Below are positions 37,101 to 48,600 of a stretch of 64,000 nt of DNA, one piece after another. Every line of letters starts with the position of its first letter. Position 1 is the stretch's first letter. The notes below the pieces were generated by a model. The model was not told the DNA's origin and did not search any database. It saw only the letters and a program-made list of their open reading frames with translations. Source of the stretch: Xestospongia muta (Eukaryota > Porifera > Demospongiae > Haplosclerida > Petrosiidae); the NCBI GenBank assembly GCA_963693285.1, contig OY848924.1, positions 5,601,842 through 5,665,841 of the forward strand. The letters run 5' to 3'. The translations under genes were made by a program, and so were the position numbers.

Positions 37101-38882
37101 GAAATGGTTGGATTGTTATGAGTTTCTTCGATGATTCCAGGAGGACATCAACAATCGTCTATGCAAAGGAAAACTGCCTGAATTCAAGAAACCAGTTGAA
37201 AGAAAGTGTTTTGAAGTTTACTTAATTAGTTTTGCTCCATTGTATCGTATTCTTTTTGTACTTTGTTCCCTTTTAGCTTTGGCAACTTCAGGATATTTCT
37301 ACTGTTGTTGTATCTTATATGTGTTCTTGAAAAATGATGTCCTACATCAGGTACGGACTATTGTAAGACGAAGTGGTAGGTCCCCAAAAAAAATACATGT
37401 ACATGTATATAATGATATATGTACTTGCACACAATGATACATTTAAACTGTATTATGAAATACTGTTTCTTAGTAATATTTGAGAGGCCAAAATTGGCAA
37501 CTTATAAATTTGTATCGCATACTGTTTGTGTCAAAATATTTCGATGATTGTTGGAATGGTATCATCAGTATTATATTATATTTTTTGTACTGTTACTAGA
37601 TTTATCTCAAAACCTAAAACCTAGATACTTGAGCCTATAATGCACAACAGTAGTGAGTCACTCCCATTATTGCAGTATTTCACAGGCAGCACACCATAAA
37701 GTTATGTTAAATAATGACAATAATGTGTATCTATCTATACGCATGAATAAATACATTAAAATTTGTAGACATATTCTGTATTAATTATTGTTTATTTTGA
37801 AACCTATAATCTAATGGTATCATCATCATTATGAGTACATGTGAATACTACTAAGTTATAAGGAAATATGTATATATGTGAACTTAATACATGACACAGG
37901 ACATTATATATTATCATCTTTTATGCTATAGCTGCTCAGTTAATATCTGTTGGTTTACTTGGACTTGCTGTTTTCTTGATCTATGCTGTGTTGTCATTTG
38001 CATTCCTACACAATTTTTTTAACCCCTATGATATGGATTACAACCTGTTCTGTAATACATTAATACAGTGCTATGTCACTATCATACGTGAAGGACTACT
38101 AAATACTCTAGGAGCTGTAAGTAGATTATTTAATAGTCATGTGATGTTTGCTTTGAGTCATGTGACTTTACCTTTAACTGTCACATGATCTTCTTATTTT
38201 CACTGTAGAAACTTCCTCTTCGATATGTTGGTCAAAGTAACAATCCATCTTTTAAAATTTATTGGACTAAGAGTATTTTTGATATTACATTCTTCATTAT
38301 TGTGACTACACTGGGCTTGAATATTGTGGTAGCCATCTTGGTTGATCAATTTTCAGAATTGAGAAGTAAAAGGGTGAAGATAATATGGACAAATGGATGG
38401 ATGAATGGATAGATTAACAGAAGCATGTAGATGGATAGACAGAAGATCAAGGAAGTTAGAAGCTAACTAATATTTTTTTGTCTCTTTTAGGATGAGATAA
38501 AGAAGGACAAATTGAATTATTGCTTTGTATGTGGAATTGAGAATGATAGATTTGAATGCAAAGCTAAGGTATTCACAACTGAACTAGTCTTCATAAATTT
38601 ATTATAAGTGTTAATTACAGGGTTTTCGTCATCATGTTCTTAATGATCACAACATGTGGAACTATATCTATTTTGTACTCCATTTGGACTCTATGCATAC
38701 CAATGACAACAATGCATTGGAGAAATATGTCTATGACAATGTAAATTTATTTATTACCTCTCTGTCATTGTTACTCTTCTGTATTTTTTCAGATCCAAGC
38801 ATGTACCATCGATTTCTTCCCTCTCCATATAGCAAAAGTGTTTAGTGGAACAGTCAATGCTGCTTCTGTTCAACCTTCATAG
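24862..38882 (+). CDS. ITPR: Inositol 1,4,5-trisphosphate receptor-like gene, copy 2 (near full length, carries stops)
   Basis: At least 55 small exons encode an ITPR homologue, normally an ER calcium-release channel. Order: N-terminal and MIR region (24,862-27,407; [31 protein letters not shown]), RIH region (27,468-30,534), central solenoid (to 35,329), transmembrane and pore (36,231-38,373) and C-terminal zinc finger (38,491-38,882). Good GT-AG borders and matching phases support most joins, including a 55-nt intron at 27,140-27,194. The ATG was chosen because [15 protein letters not shown] aligns with the family start. Damage: TAA 27,963, TGA 28,226 (shared with copy 1), TGA 36,823 and TGA 37,132; frame breaks at joins near 31,582, 33,608 and 34,476; a GC donor at 31,322. 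Exons kept by copy 1 at 6,528-6,583 and 8,261-9,837 are missing. It may be a recent pseudogene or a mis-assembled real gene. Confidence 0.85.
28301..28377 (-). repeat. 77-bp inverted copy of an ITPR intron segment inserted in an exon
   Basis: These 77 bp are the exact reverse complement of 26,927-27,003, inside the copy 2 intron between exons ending 26,914 and starting 27,042. In copy 1 the flanks join directly (tctatttggc/aaggtgagg). The insert matches copy 2's own version, not copy 1's differing bases, so it arose after the duplication. It disrupts the exon reading RFMDVLFG. Confidence 0.93.
28461..28541. repeat. (CT)n microsatellite in ITPR intron
   Basis: About 80 bp of CT with one TT interruption, running up to the splice acceptor tcctag of the exon at 28,547. 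Copy 1 instead continues with sequence containing the exon at 6,528-6,583, so this run marks a deletion or assembly junction. Confidence 0.95.
29102..29158. repeat. Perfect 57-bp palindrome (28-bp arms, 1-bp spacer) in intron
   Basis: The arms 29,102-29,129 and 29,131-29,158 are exact reverse complements around a single A. It lies in the intron between exons ending 28,939 and starting 29,209, within an ATCC/ATTC-rich stretch. It could form a strong hairpin in RNA or a cruciform in DNA. Confidence 0.95.
32140..32710. repeat. TGTCTGTATGTCTCTT-type minisatellite, copy 2
   Basis: Follows the exon ending at 32,110 and stops abruptly at 32,710, where sequence equivalent to 9,834 of copy 1 resumes. 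About 1.7 kb holding seven ITPR exons in copy 1 is missing here. Cys-rich ORFs over it are repeat artefacts. Confidence 0.92.
33700..33835. repeat. GGAT/ATGGATGGAT repeat in ITPR intron
   Basis: Imperfect tandem ggat/atgg units. Similar ATCC/GGAT tracts occur in several other ITPR introns, for example 9,945-10,050, 34,745-34,800, 35,090-35,150 and 38,385-38,440. Confidence 0.8.
34021..34107. repeat. (CT)n microsatellite in ITPR intron
   Basis: About 86 bp of uninterrupted CT just upstream of the acceptor at 34,128. It serves as an unusually long polypyrimidine tract. Confidence 0.96.
35405..35868. mobile_element. Possible non-autonomous element in the long ITPR intron
   Basis: A ~460-bp stretch in an intron that is far longer than its neighbours (35,330-36,230). 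It starts gcataggcggatgag and ends near cagcctcctatgac, whose reverse complement gtcataggaggctg resembles the start, as for terminal inverted repeats. Inside are G-rich and C-rich runs (gggggggctc, ggggggctgaggcccc and a run of about 14 C). No transposase is present. Confidence 0.45.
36231..38373 (+). CDS. ITPR: ITPR channel domain exons (transmembrane and pore)
   Basis: Exons 36,231-36,277, 36,336-36,416, 36,660-36,866, 37,089 to about 37,379, 37,940-38,116 and 38,209-38,373 encode hydrophobic helices. Examples are [52 protein letters not shown] and [17 protein letters not shown]. The last runs into [12 protein letters not shown], matching the ITPR S6 end and linker. The pore-helix region reads [22 protein letters not shown] across an exon end. 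Animal ITPRs have GGGVGD after the glycine-leucine pair, and this filter is not visible here. TGA codons at 36,823 and 37,132 interrupt otherwise clean exons. The join between about 37,379 and 37,940 was not resolved exactly. Confidence 0.8.
38491..38882 (+). CDS. ITPR: ITPR C-terminal zinc-finger exons and stop
   Basis: Three phase-0 exons: 38,491-38,568, 38,621-38,740 and 38,793-38,882 (TAG). They encode the most diagnostic part of the gene: [12 protein letters not shown], then [20 protein letters not shown]. This is the C-x2-C...H-x4-H zinc finger with the HNMW motif common to ITPR and ryanodine receptors, which couples cytosolic domains to the pore. The short tail [17 protein letters not shown] follows. 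No damage is seen here. Confidence 0.93.
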
Positions 38883-39195
38883 ATAATATTATTCCCAGCC
38901 TTATAACTTGTAGTAATAATATTTAGTGAAAATTGAGTTTTGTTATTCTATACCATTAACTTTAAGCCTTTTATAAAATTATTGATTAGTAATAATTACA
39001 TTTTTGAGATGCATTGTTTTATAGATGCACAATAGTGTCTGCAAACCACTACATATGACTAGGAGTCATATGATGTTAACTTCATTCTCAAATAAACAAA
39101 AGAATTATTGATAAACAGTCTACTTCTATAGAAACATTGCTATCAGCTGGTCATAGTACATCATTTGCTGTAGATATCTAATAAACAAATCTAGA
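38883..39195. other. ITPR 3' flank
   Basis: AT-rich sequence after the stop. An aataaa-type signal (caaataaacaaa near 39,090) could serve polyadenylation. No gene is seen. Confidence 0.4.
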
Positions 39196-39199
39196 TCAT

Positions 39200-39500
39200 C
39201 TATATCTACATGTATTAGTACTACATGCACTAGTAGTACATTATCTACAAGTACTAGTATTACATTATCTACATGTATATTAGTACTACATTATCTACAT
39301 GTATTAGTACTACATTATCTACATCTATTAGTGCTAAATTATCTACATGTATTAGTGCTAAATTATCTACATGTATTAGTACTACATTATCTACATGTGT
39401 TAGTACTACATTATCTACATGTATTAGTGCTACATTATCTACATGTATTAGTGCTAAATTATCTACATGTATTAGTACTACATCATCTATATGTAGGTTT
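39200..39500. repeat. 24-bp minisatellite (atgtattagtactacattat)
   Basis: About a dozen units of atgtattagtactacattat plus ctac, with variants in which acta alternates with gcta. Ser/Thr-rich and Leu-rich ORFs over it are artefacts of the period. Confidence 0.92.
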
Positions 39501-40414
39501 AGTAGTCTTCTTCTACTATCTACATCATCTGATATAAATAAGTAATACTACCAGCTGGTCACAGCATGCTATAGATTTCTAATCATATGCCTAAACTGTT
39601 TGTTTTCAAAATTCTATAAACTATTAGTGAGGAAGAACAGACTTTAATTAAGTCTTCATTTCATATGTTAATGTTTTCCATAGCTGTTTATACCATTGCA
39701 TTTGACCTTCATCACATAGTTAATACAAATTTGGATTCCAACATATGAAGTTATTATCACTGCCTATATTGTTATGACAAGAATTAACCACAGACTGGAA
39801 ACAATAATTATAGATATTTAGTAAACACATATTTTGTTTATTGGTTCAATCTGCATTCATAGAAACAGGTACTACGACGCTATCAGAGCTCGTTGTGTTC
39901 TTTCTCTTTTTTCTTGTTGCATGAAACACGAGCAAATGAGTTATTGATATCTTGTTCAGTGTCTGTAACATTTTTCTGTACCAGTAAGAACTCAAAATGG
40001 ATTCTGTATACATAACAGTTCAGAATCTTAAAAGACTTACAATTTTCACAGAAACCCGTTTTACCACATACAGTGATAGGTAAAAAGGAATGAAATTAAT
40101 CCCAATTGACAAGATGACTGTCCCAACACTTGTGCAGGCAATGAATCGGTCAGTAGATAATATACATGCTGTCACAATCTTTTAGTTTCCAAAAAGTTGT
40201 TATTGCCATTAACACTTTATTATTTTGACTTCATGACTATATTCATTGTCATTCAGTAGCCTGGCTCACATAGGCAGTAATTGAAACTGTTGTTATGGTT
40301 CTGATTAGTTCATGTCACTATATAGACTGTACTGTTCTCCATAAAGTAAGTTATATAATCCATAACTTGTACTGTATATGTTATGTAGAGCATGCATAAT
40401 ACAGAGTATCAAGC
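39501..40414. other. Intergenic region, no gene seen
   Basis: AT-rich sequence without a reading frame or motif that I can support. Confidence 0.5.
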
Positions 40415-42493
40415 ATGGACAAAGCTGTCGTTTTGTCATTAGTCTGTCTATTTCTCATCAATATATAGCTTCCTGGCTAACCAAATTTACAACTTACTTT
40501 AATGAGGACACTAGCAGTTCACAAGGTATTCCTGACCTCTCTTTGTCAGAGGACATGATATGTGTTTTTCAGGATACATGGAAACTCAAGATAAGGATCA
40601 AAAGTACTGTTATAATAATAATTTGACTGCTGTCTGTTCTAGTACTTCTAGTAAAGTAATTATTTATGAGACATACTTACTTCTATACTGTATTATACTA
40701 TATATAGGTTTGTTGCATGCCAACCTTATCTATAATCACTGGCTCTGTTCCCTCAGGTATGTCTGTTATTCTCTTATCACTCTCAGCTGTGTCTACTAAC
40801 TCCCTCAACTACACTTAGCACTATATCTACCCTCATTCACTCTTTCACTTGCATCTTCTACTACTTCGTGTTGACTTACATAGTCCACACTTGTTATAAT
40901 TTAATGGTAGGTTTTTCACACAGATCCTTCAATTGCAGTTTTTATGACAATGTTTGGTATTCGTCATACAGGAACTGTATTTGTTTTCTGTTTCTTAAAT
41001 CACAGACAGACGATAAGGTCAGTGTATATAATTGTTTCTATGGTCACATTTTTGAGATTCACTATGTAATTATGCAAATACCTAATGTTGCTAACTCATT
41101 TTTAAAAACATTGTTTAGAATGTTTCTATATCATACATTAGGCAAGAAGGATATCATAAAATCAGATGACAAATATTAGTAACTCGCTTAAAAAGCATCA
41201 ATTTGCCTTTGTTACTATGGTGTCATCAATATGATGTAAGCCCAATACTGAGTTACCACAAAGGTATGTAAACTAACTAGTATACTGTTTTATAGTTGAT
41301 ATAGTATCCATCTAGTATTCATGCAAATTTTGCTTTTGTGGTAACTCAATATCAGACTTAATTGTATTGATGAAACTATGGTAACCAAGGCCTCAGTTAA
41401 AATGACACATAGTTTTTTAAAGTAAATATATATGCAACCATTAAAAGGCATTTATATAGTTTATTGAGTTATTTTAACAATACATATCCATAAGGTAAGT
41501 TATTTTCAATTTTTTAGGAGACGAAAATGAATGATAATGAATTGATTTTGTAAAGGTTAGTTGTTCACTGTATATTTGGGTTGTATTTTATTAATGGTTA
41601 CTGCAGCCGCATGTAATATATAGGGAGTGGCTATTGGTACAGCACAGGAAATGTATACTTTAATGAAAAGTTAATACTACATTCTAGTCCCTAAACATTA
41701 AAGCCTAAATGTTTTAATTTTACATTGGAGTATGCACTTCTTGTCCTATATAAATAGCTAAGCACACTATTATGTAGTATGCTATCTTATAAAACCACTA
41801 TTATATTATATCACCCATTTACCATTTATTAAAATCAATCCACTCTTCTTAAGACCAATATTTCAATCTTATTTAATTTTTAGATATTTTGAGTATTACT
41901 GAGTCTGTCATTACTGTTGAACATTTTTAGAAAGTAGGCCATCTTGGGGACAGCAATCATGCACTACCACTTCAAGACAATACAAAATTAGTCAGTATTT
42001 CACAAATAAATTTGATAACATTATCAAATGAAAGTGTAACAAAGACAACTGAATTTAACATTGTAGACACTAACAACCTTGTTTCAAATGAAGATAGCAA
42101 AGAATCCTGTGCATCTCTTCAAGTAACCTATTCTCATAAATAATAACAATAATTCAGAAGTCATTGCCAAGTTAAATCCATTTCCCAGGCCTCTTACTCA
42201 CTCAATTGATAATGCAGGTTATTTAGTAACTACCAATGGTTTTGATAACACTACTAATATCATTTATATGCCAAAAGAAAAATAAAGACATGCTCATCAA
42301 CAGTGGTGACCAGCTGTTTGAAAATGTCTTAGAAATTGGGATAGAAGACATCTCTGATGTTCAAGATGGTTATCAAACTATCTGTACATATTATAGTCTG
42401 AGTACTCAGCCTCAATTTTCAAATAAAAATGACTATATCTCATCAAGGCCTAAACAGTTGACTATTCCAGTAGAAAATAACGACAGATTTTAA
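40415..42493 (+). pseudogene. Possible broken membrane-receptor gene
   Basis: Not recognised as a known family. The ATG at 40,415 gives MDKAVVLSLVCLFLI, a good signal-peptide shape, then a stop. A Cys-containing segment follows at about 40,560-40,650 (CFSGYMETQDKD). A bounded exon at about 40,922-41,018 encodes a transmembrane-like stretch (IAVFMTMFGIRHTGTVFVFC). Frames at about 41,930-42,493 read like a hydrophilic cytoplasmic tail with tyrosines (DGYQTICTYYSL, NDYISSRP), ending at TAA 42,493, with in-frame stops between pieces. Together they suggest a type I membrane protein damaged by stops or needing introns I could not place. It may also be chance. Confidence 0.3.
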
Positions 42494-43440
42494 AGTTTAC
42501 TGCATGACATAGATTGGAGAACAAATTATACGAAACTTTTTGACAAGGTCAAAGTTGACGTGAACAAATTTTAGTTTTATGCTTCTTTTTAATTTTAGAT
42601 ACGTATACCTTTAAGTTACTTTTTGATACTTGTAAATACTTTTATATATACTTCCAACATTTAAGACAATTCACAGTACTTTTATATTATTTTACTATGC
42701 TCTTCTTTCATATCATGTGTTTGTGCTTACATTTTAGAATTTTTTAGAATTTTTCTGTACTTCTTTGCATTTTTTTTCTATATAAAAAATAAATATTTGA
42801 ATGTGTGTGTGTTTATATGTGTAACTAAATAACTTGAAAGAAGGAAACACTGAAAACCATACACATCCAGTTACCAGATCCTACCTTTCTTTGAGATTGC
42901 AAGAAGGTTATTATCTCCTTAGAACAGAACAGAAAGGTTTACTAGAAAAATTTGATCGAAAATCAGCAAGATAGTTAAACACATTAATAAAAGAGAGGGA
43001 AGTATATCTACAGCATGTACTGTCTTATATAATCTGGAGAAGTAGTCATTTAATCATTATTACACTGACTTTATTCAACTTTATAAGCAATTAAAGATCT
43101 AAACTTTGACTTATAACATGTTACTTGAATTGTATTGATGATCAACTAGGAGTGTATTGTGAAGGTCACAAGCAAGATAGGTGAACTTATAAAACCCTGC
43201 TTTTGTATCTGAGGATCAATTGGAAAATTTTCATCATGATAAAACACTGACTCCACAAGAGGAGCAGTCACCTAAGCATATGATGCATATTGAAGTATAC
43301 ATATGGAGGAATGGAAAGGATCAATAAGACTCATACCTTCTAGTAAAATTGAAAGCAATAACAAGTCTGTCAATGTGAGTAAGAGCATACTTACTACATA
43401 AAGATGGAATCAGCCTGGATTGAAAACTAATATCTTTAAG
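42494..43440. other. Intergenic region
   Basis: AT-rich. Nothing is supported beyond the flanking relics. Confidence 0.45.
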
Positions 43441-43499
43441 GGTTTCCGAAGATCATGGATAGTAGGACGGTTTTTGAAAAGGTAAGTTTATCTGTTACA

Positions 43500-44540
43500 C
43501 ATACCATGAATAAGAGCACTGTAGGTCAATGTAGGGTGAACTTAGCTATATTAGAAAGAGTAGAGAGTTCAAAATTCCAGATGTAGATTTTAAATGAAAC
43601 TTGACTTGTAATAAAAGATTCAATATCAATTGGACAACCCAGAACAATTCAGCTATCAGAAGTAATAGAAATATCTGTGGATTTGAAGGACATACTTGCC
43701 ACCTCCAACATACTTTTATCACAAACAACACATATAATAGCCAAATGCAGGGCCATGTTTATTCCAAACACTCACATAAAGTAGAAATAGAACTGTGGCA
43801 TTATCTGCTTGCACATTCTAGATTTGTCTAAACTCGGAGGTGATAACAATATTTTTAACTTAAGTATACCAATAGCAAACATAGCCATGGTCAAAGGGTC
43901 CTCTGTGTGGTTCCCTTGTGGTACTTGAGGGTCTTGACATCAATAATAATTTCATGTCACTATGATAAACATTAACAAATACTCTATCCAAGTCAGACAT
44001 GAAATCAGAATAATTCAAAGAGCAACTTAACCATTTTAGTGAGTTAAAAGCATTGGAGACAGCCACGTACAAGTAATAGTGCCTTTGTATCTTCAGACTG
44101 AAAAATCTCCTAATAATGAACAGCAACCTCGCAACAAGACTCTTGACCAGCATGTAGTTGCAAGTAGCCAGCAGCATCCACAATGTTGGGTTTAATGACT
44201 GATAAAATTGCTTTACTAAATATATAGTGTCAGACCTTCAACAATTAAATGACATGCCAATTAGATCCACATGTCACACAAAATCTTCTACCAATGGCAA
44301 CAATTGATTCATCAGAAAGGGATACAAATGAATAACACAGGTTTTTTTAGCAGCAGCATCCAAGCCAGAGGGGCCAGCTGCTTTATTAAGCTTGAGAGCA
44401 ATATGCATTTGATTAATGAGAAGACCATCCAACTGTTCAAAAGAGATAAGGTGAGAAATGGTTGGGTCTTTATGTAATCTGCTTTTGAATGAAGTGACCC
44501 TCAGATGAAAAAACATTAAAGGCAACAAGCAAACACACCA
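43500..44540 (-). pseudogene. Degenerate reverse transcriptase of a retroelement
   Basis: Minus-strand pieces in several frames match a reverse-transcriptase family common in invertebrate genomes. In order from the right: ALKLNKAAGPSGLDAAAKK (about 44,340-44,400), VSNAFNSLKWLSCSLNY (about 44,010-44,060), a stretch readable as DPLTMAMFAIG (about 43,870-43,900), then SMLEVASMSFKSTDISI (about 43,670-43,720) and a segment with NFELSTLSNIAKF (about 43,560). The order fits fingers/palm to thumb. Frameshifts and stops between the parts show that it is dead. More of the element may extend to about 45,000. Class (LINE-like or tyrosine-recombinase-linked) is not resolved. Confidence 0.6.
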
Positions 44541-45333
44541 GAACTGTAAATGGCAATCTTAAAAGAGGAATGTGGTCTTTGGTTTTTGAACCCCTGTGAG
44601 ATTTCTGTATCACCAAAATACGGAACAGAAAAGCAGCCTTCAATGTTTTTGATTTAAGAATAGAAACCTCGGTGTAAGTTTGAAACAGTCTAGTTCCTTA
44701 ACAAATGCTTTGTCAGACCCACCAGAAGGAACATTGAACGAGTTTCTTATCCAGTGAACAGCCTTAGCATAACAGGACTCAATTAACTCAATCCATACAC
44801 TTATCACTCAAAAGATTCCCCAGACAAGAGATGCTTTAGATAATGAAACAAAGTGTGGCAGGCAGTGCAAAGACTAGCCCTGGCTTACATAAAACTCACA
44901 CACTCCAACTCAGGTGAAAGGTTGTGAGAACGAACATTGAGAAATATCCCATCAACAATACTGGATAATGTCTAATAGAAAAGCCAAACTTTTGGGTGAG
45001 TGAGAATCATGAAGGACCATCAGTGTTTGAGGGGAATCACCTGGAACACAATTTTGAATATCAGAACCAATAGCACTAGAGGTAAATACCAAGATGGGTT
45101 AGCAAGCACCTTGTTACAACCTATACATGCCCTCACTCTTCTAGAAATTACAATGAATGCAATGAACTAAATTTATATTCTAAAAGTTAATTTAATAAAA
45201 TAAAACAATTAACTTAATAAAATATGCAAGCTTTGATTTAGTCTTTATTGTGAGACTACTGATGAGATTTCAGCTATATCTAAATATAAACAGACAGTAA
45301 ATTCTAAAGCAGAATAAGACATACTATTATACC

Positions 45334-45659
45334 TTAGTTCAATTTTGACATGATTTCATCAGCTATGTCAGCTCGGTTTAATTTTTCTCTTAAAATATCC
45401 ACAAATTTAATCAAAATACTAGCATCATGTTTGATACGATCCTTCATATCATCAAGAATATTTTCAAGACGTTCCTCATTTGTATCCCTACAGGCCTTGT
45501 CTCTGACTCTTTTATAAACATTCTCAGAAATGATCAGTTCAGAATACAACTTTCTTGCTAAAACAATGGGGTCAATAGTTGATTCAACAATGATGTCAGT
45601 ACATTGAACTAGAACTGTTTTGGCTGCATCACAATCAGTCAAGGAAGTACTGCCAGAAC
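45334..45659 (-). CDS. Last exon of the Roco gene: CARD/Death-like fold
   Basis: About 107 residues to TAA. Acceptor tatgtag precedes G|GT TCT, phase 1. The sequence is all-helical in character: VLARKLYSELIISENVYKRV, then EERLENILDDMKDRIKHD, then ILIKFVDILREKLNRADIA. The spacing (LARKLY...IISENVY...LLxxL...F..F..IL) fits CARD-like domains found at the end of sponge and other animal ankyrin or NLR proteins. A role in homotypic binding is inferred. The exon is separated from the Roc-COR exon by a 2.7 kb intron filled by a retroelement on the other strand. Confidence 0.65.
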
Positions 45660-48600
45660 CTACATATGAAAAGTATTATTAACATAATAATGATTGTACA
45701 TTCTAACTAAATTGACTTCAATAAAATAATATAGAATCGATATATCATATTCATTTCAATCAATTAATGTAAGAACTAAACAGCAAGCAAATATTTTTGA
45801 AATATTCATCAACTATGTAGTGTGATTGTTTATATTATATAATAATGTATTGTGGTTATCTGAGCATGCGTAGTTATAATAAAAAGCACATGTTATCGAT
45901 CTATATTTATTATCACTTTTTGTTTGTTGTGTGACTTGATTTAGAGTGACTTGATTTAGACAATAGATTTGTTATAATACATGGTGTCAGGAGTATGGCT
46001 AGTGTTAAGCTACAGCCGCTGGAACCCTTCAACTTCCAGACACCAGATGAGTGGCCATGCTGGCGCCGACGTTTTGAACAGTTTAGAATAGCCTCGGGCC
46101 TATCCACAGAGAGTGAGGAATGTCAGGTGAGCACACTGTTGTACTATCTAGGGAGCGAATCAGAAGACATTCTTGCATCGACAAGTGTAATCAAAGAAGA
46201 GAGGAAAAGCTATCCGTCAGTTCTAAAACACTGTAATGACTTTTTTAAAGTTTGACACAATGTAATTTTCGAAAGAGCCTGTTTTAATCAACGAAACCAG
46301 AAGGAGGGTGAGTCCTGTGAACAATATATAGCAATGGTGTACAGCCTGGCTGAACATTGTGAATTTGTGGCACTAAAAGAGGAAATAATTCGGGACAGAC
46401 TCATGGTAGGCATTAGAAACACTGCCCTTTCAGAGCGTCTCCAGATGGACCCATCCTTAACCCCTGAAAAAGTGAAAAAAACTTTGGCAGAAAGAAGCAG
46501 TCAGGGAACACAGAGACATTCTCTGAACCAAGCCAAAGGTTAGTGATCTGGACAGTGTCAGATCTACATCAAGACTACCGAATGGAAGGAACAGGTATCC
46601 CAGACATACTAATCATAGAGACTTGCAACAAATTGCTAACTGTACTAGATGTGGACGAGACCGTCACCAAAGGAGAGATTGTCCAGCTAATTTGGCTACA
46701 TGTCACAAATGCAAAAAGGAGGGCCACTTTGCTTCTCAATGTCTATCCAAATCAGTGTCAAACGTTGACACACTAAACCACAAACCCCACCTGAGGCTGC
46801 CTTCTTAGGAGCAGTTGGTGCAGACACTGAAAATGCCTGGGTCAGTACTGTTCAGTTATTAGGCAGACCCTTTCTTTCAAACTGGACATGGGAGCAGAAG
46901 TTACCGCAATTTCCAAAAGTGTATTCAGAACACTACCTCAAGTCGAACTCAGACCACCTAACAGAGCATTATATGGACACAATAGAAAACTTCTCTCGGT
47001 ATTGGGACAACTTGAAGGTACTCTATCGCACAGTGACCAGACATCCTTACAGACGGTGTATGTGGTCAAAGGATTAGGGAACAATCTACTTTGAATGCCC
47101 ACAATTCAAGCATTACATTTGGTGTCAAGGATTGATGAAACTACAAGTCACTCAGAAGTCAAAAAGACTTTCCCTCACCTTTTTACAGGCTTAGCTAATT
47201 TGGGTGATCCTTATTGGATTCAATTGCACCCAGGTTCAAAAACCATTTGCACTTTACACCCCTCAACGAGTTCCCCTCCCGCTACGAACAAAAGTCAAAG
47301 AAGAACTTAATTGAATGAAATTGCTGAAAGTAATCTCAAAGATTAATGAAGCTACACCTTGGTGTGCTGGAATGGTTGTTGTACCAAAGAGGACAGGTAT
47401 GGATATGTGTCGATTTAAAACCGTTAAATAAAAGTGTTATGAGAGAGCTCCACCCCCTCCCCACGGTTGACGAGATGTTAGGCCAGTTAACAAGAGCAGC
47501 TGTATTTAGTAAATTGGACACTAATAGTGGCTTTTGGCAAATTCCCCTTCATACAGAATCTCGTTTGCTAACCACATTTATCACGCCTTTTGGCCGTTAT
47601 TGTTTCAATAAACTTCCCTTCAGAATTTCTAGTGCACCAGAACACTTTCAGAAGCAAATGTCAAATATTCTCTGTGGGTTGGAGGGTGTGCTCTGCTCAA
47701 TTGACAATGTGTTAATATTTGGTAAAGATCAAAGAGAACATGATACCAGATTGTGTGCAGTTTTGCGAAGACTGGAGAAGGCGGGAGTAACGCTAAACCC
47801 AGTGAAGTGCATGTTTAGCAGAAGAAATGTTAAATTTCTTGGTCACCTAATAGACAGGGACAGCTTAATGGCTTCAGTTACGGTGAGTGAAATAGTCATG
47901 TATTTTTGATTTTGGAACTAAAAATCAAGTCAACTGCAAAGCCACTTTTAAAAGAAGCTCAAGAAGCAACTAAAATCAATATTACCTGAGTGGAAAAGTC
48001 AATCTGGAAGACACCTCTCTTTCAGAGTTAATATTATAATAATATATTGTCACCAGAATTTTGTTTATAATTATTATCATAGTAGGTGACATTTTTTTTA
48101 CTTATAAACAAGGTCCATATACTCTCTTTATGTGGACTATGTCTTTGGCCCTTTAAGTAACATGTTCTCAAGTATAGGTATAAGTGGCTCTAACCTTCCG
48201 TCATACTTTGTATCTGTCTGATAAGTATGTAAGTTTACCTTGAGATGTACTGAGCAGTGCACGTGATCCTTTTATCTCATGTTGACTAAGAGGTGGGTTA
48301 GCTAGATCCTATTAAAGACAAAAAGATTATAGATATAGAGTAATAAATCAATTATACAACCAACCAAAGGATTGCATCCTCCAAAAATACTAAATTGGTT
48401 GAGGTGATTTCTTACAGATATGCGAGTGAACCCTTCACATGATGGATATGAAGACATCACATGTGTACACTTCTCCTGTATATGATGGAGGTAATCATCA
48501 TGAAGAGGGAGATTTTGATCATTCTCATTGAAGAGAGCCTGAATCACCAGAGAGGAAAGATACAGATAAGGCTCTTCATTTCCAACAATTTCTGTTATAT

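Noticed and set aside
36823..37134. Alternative genetic code with UGA read as tryptophan
   Set aside because: The long Roc-COR exon uses TGG for tryptophan and has no internal TGA in about 690 codons, so the nuclear code here appears standard.
39273..39545. Ser/Thr-rich ORF of 90 codons
   Set aside because: The 24-bp repeat period keeps the frame open. There is no start context or domain.
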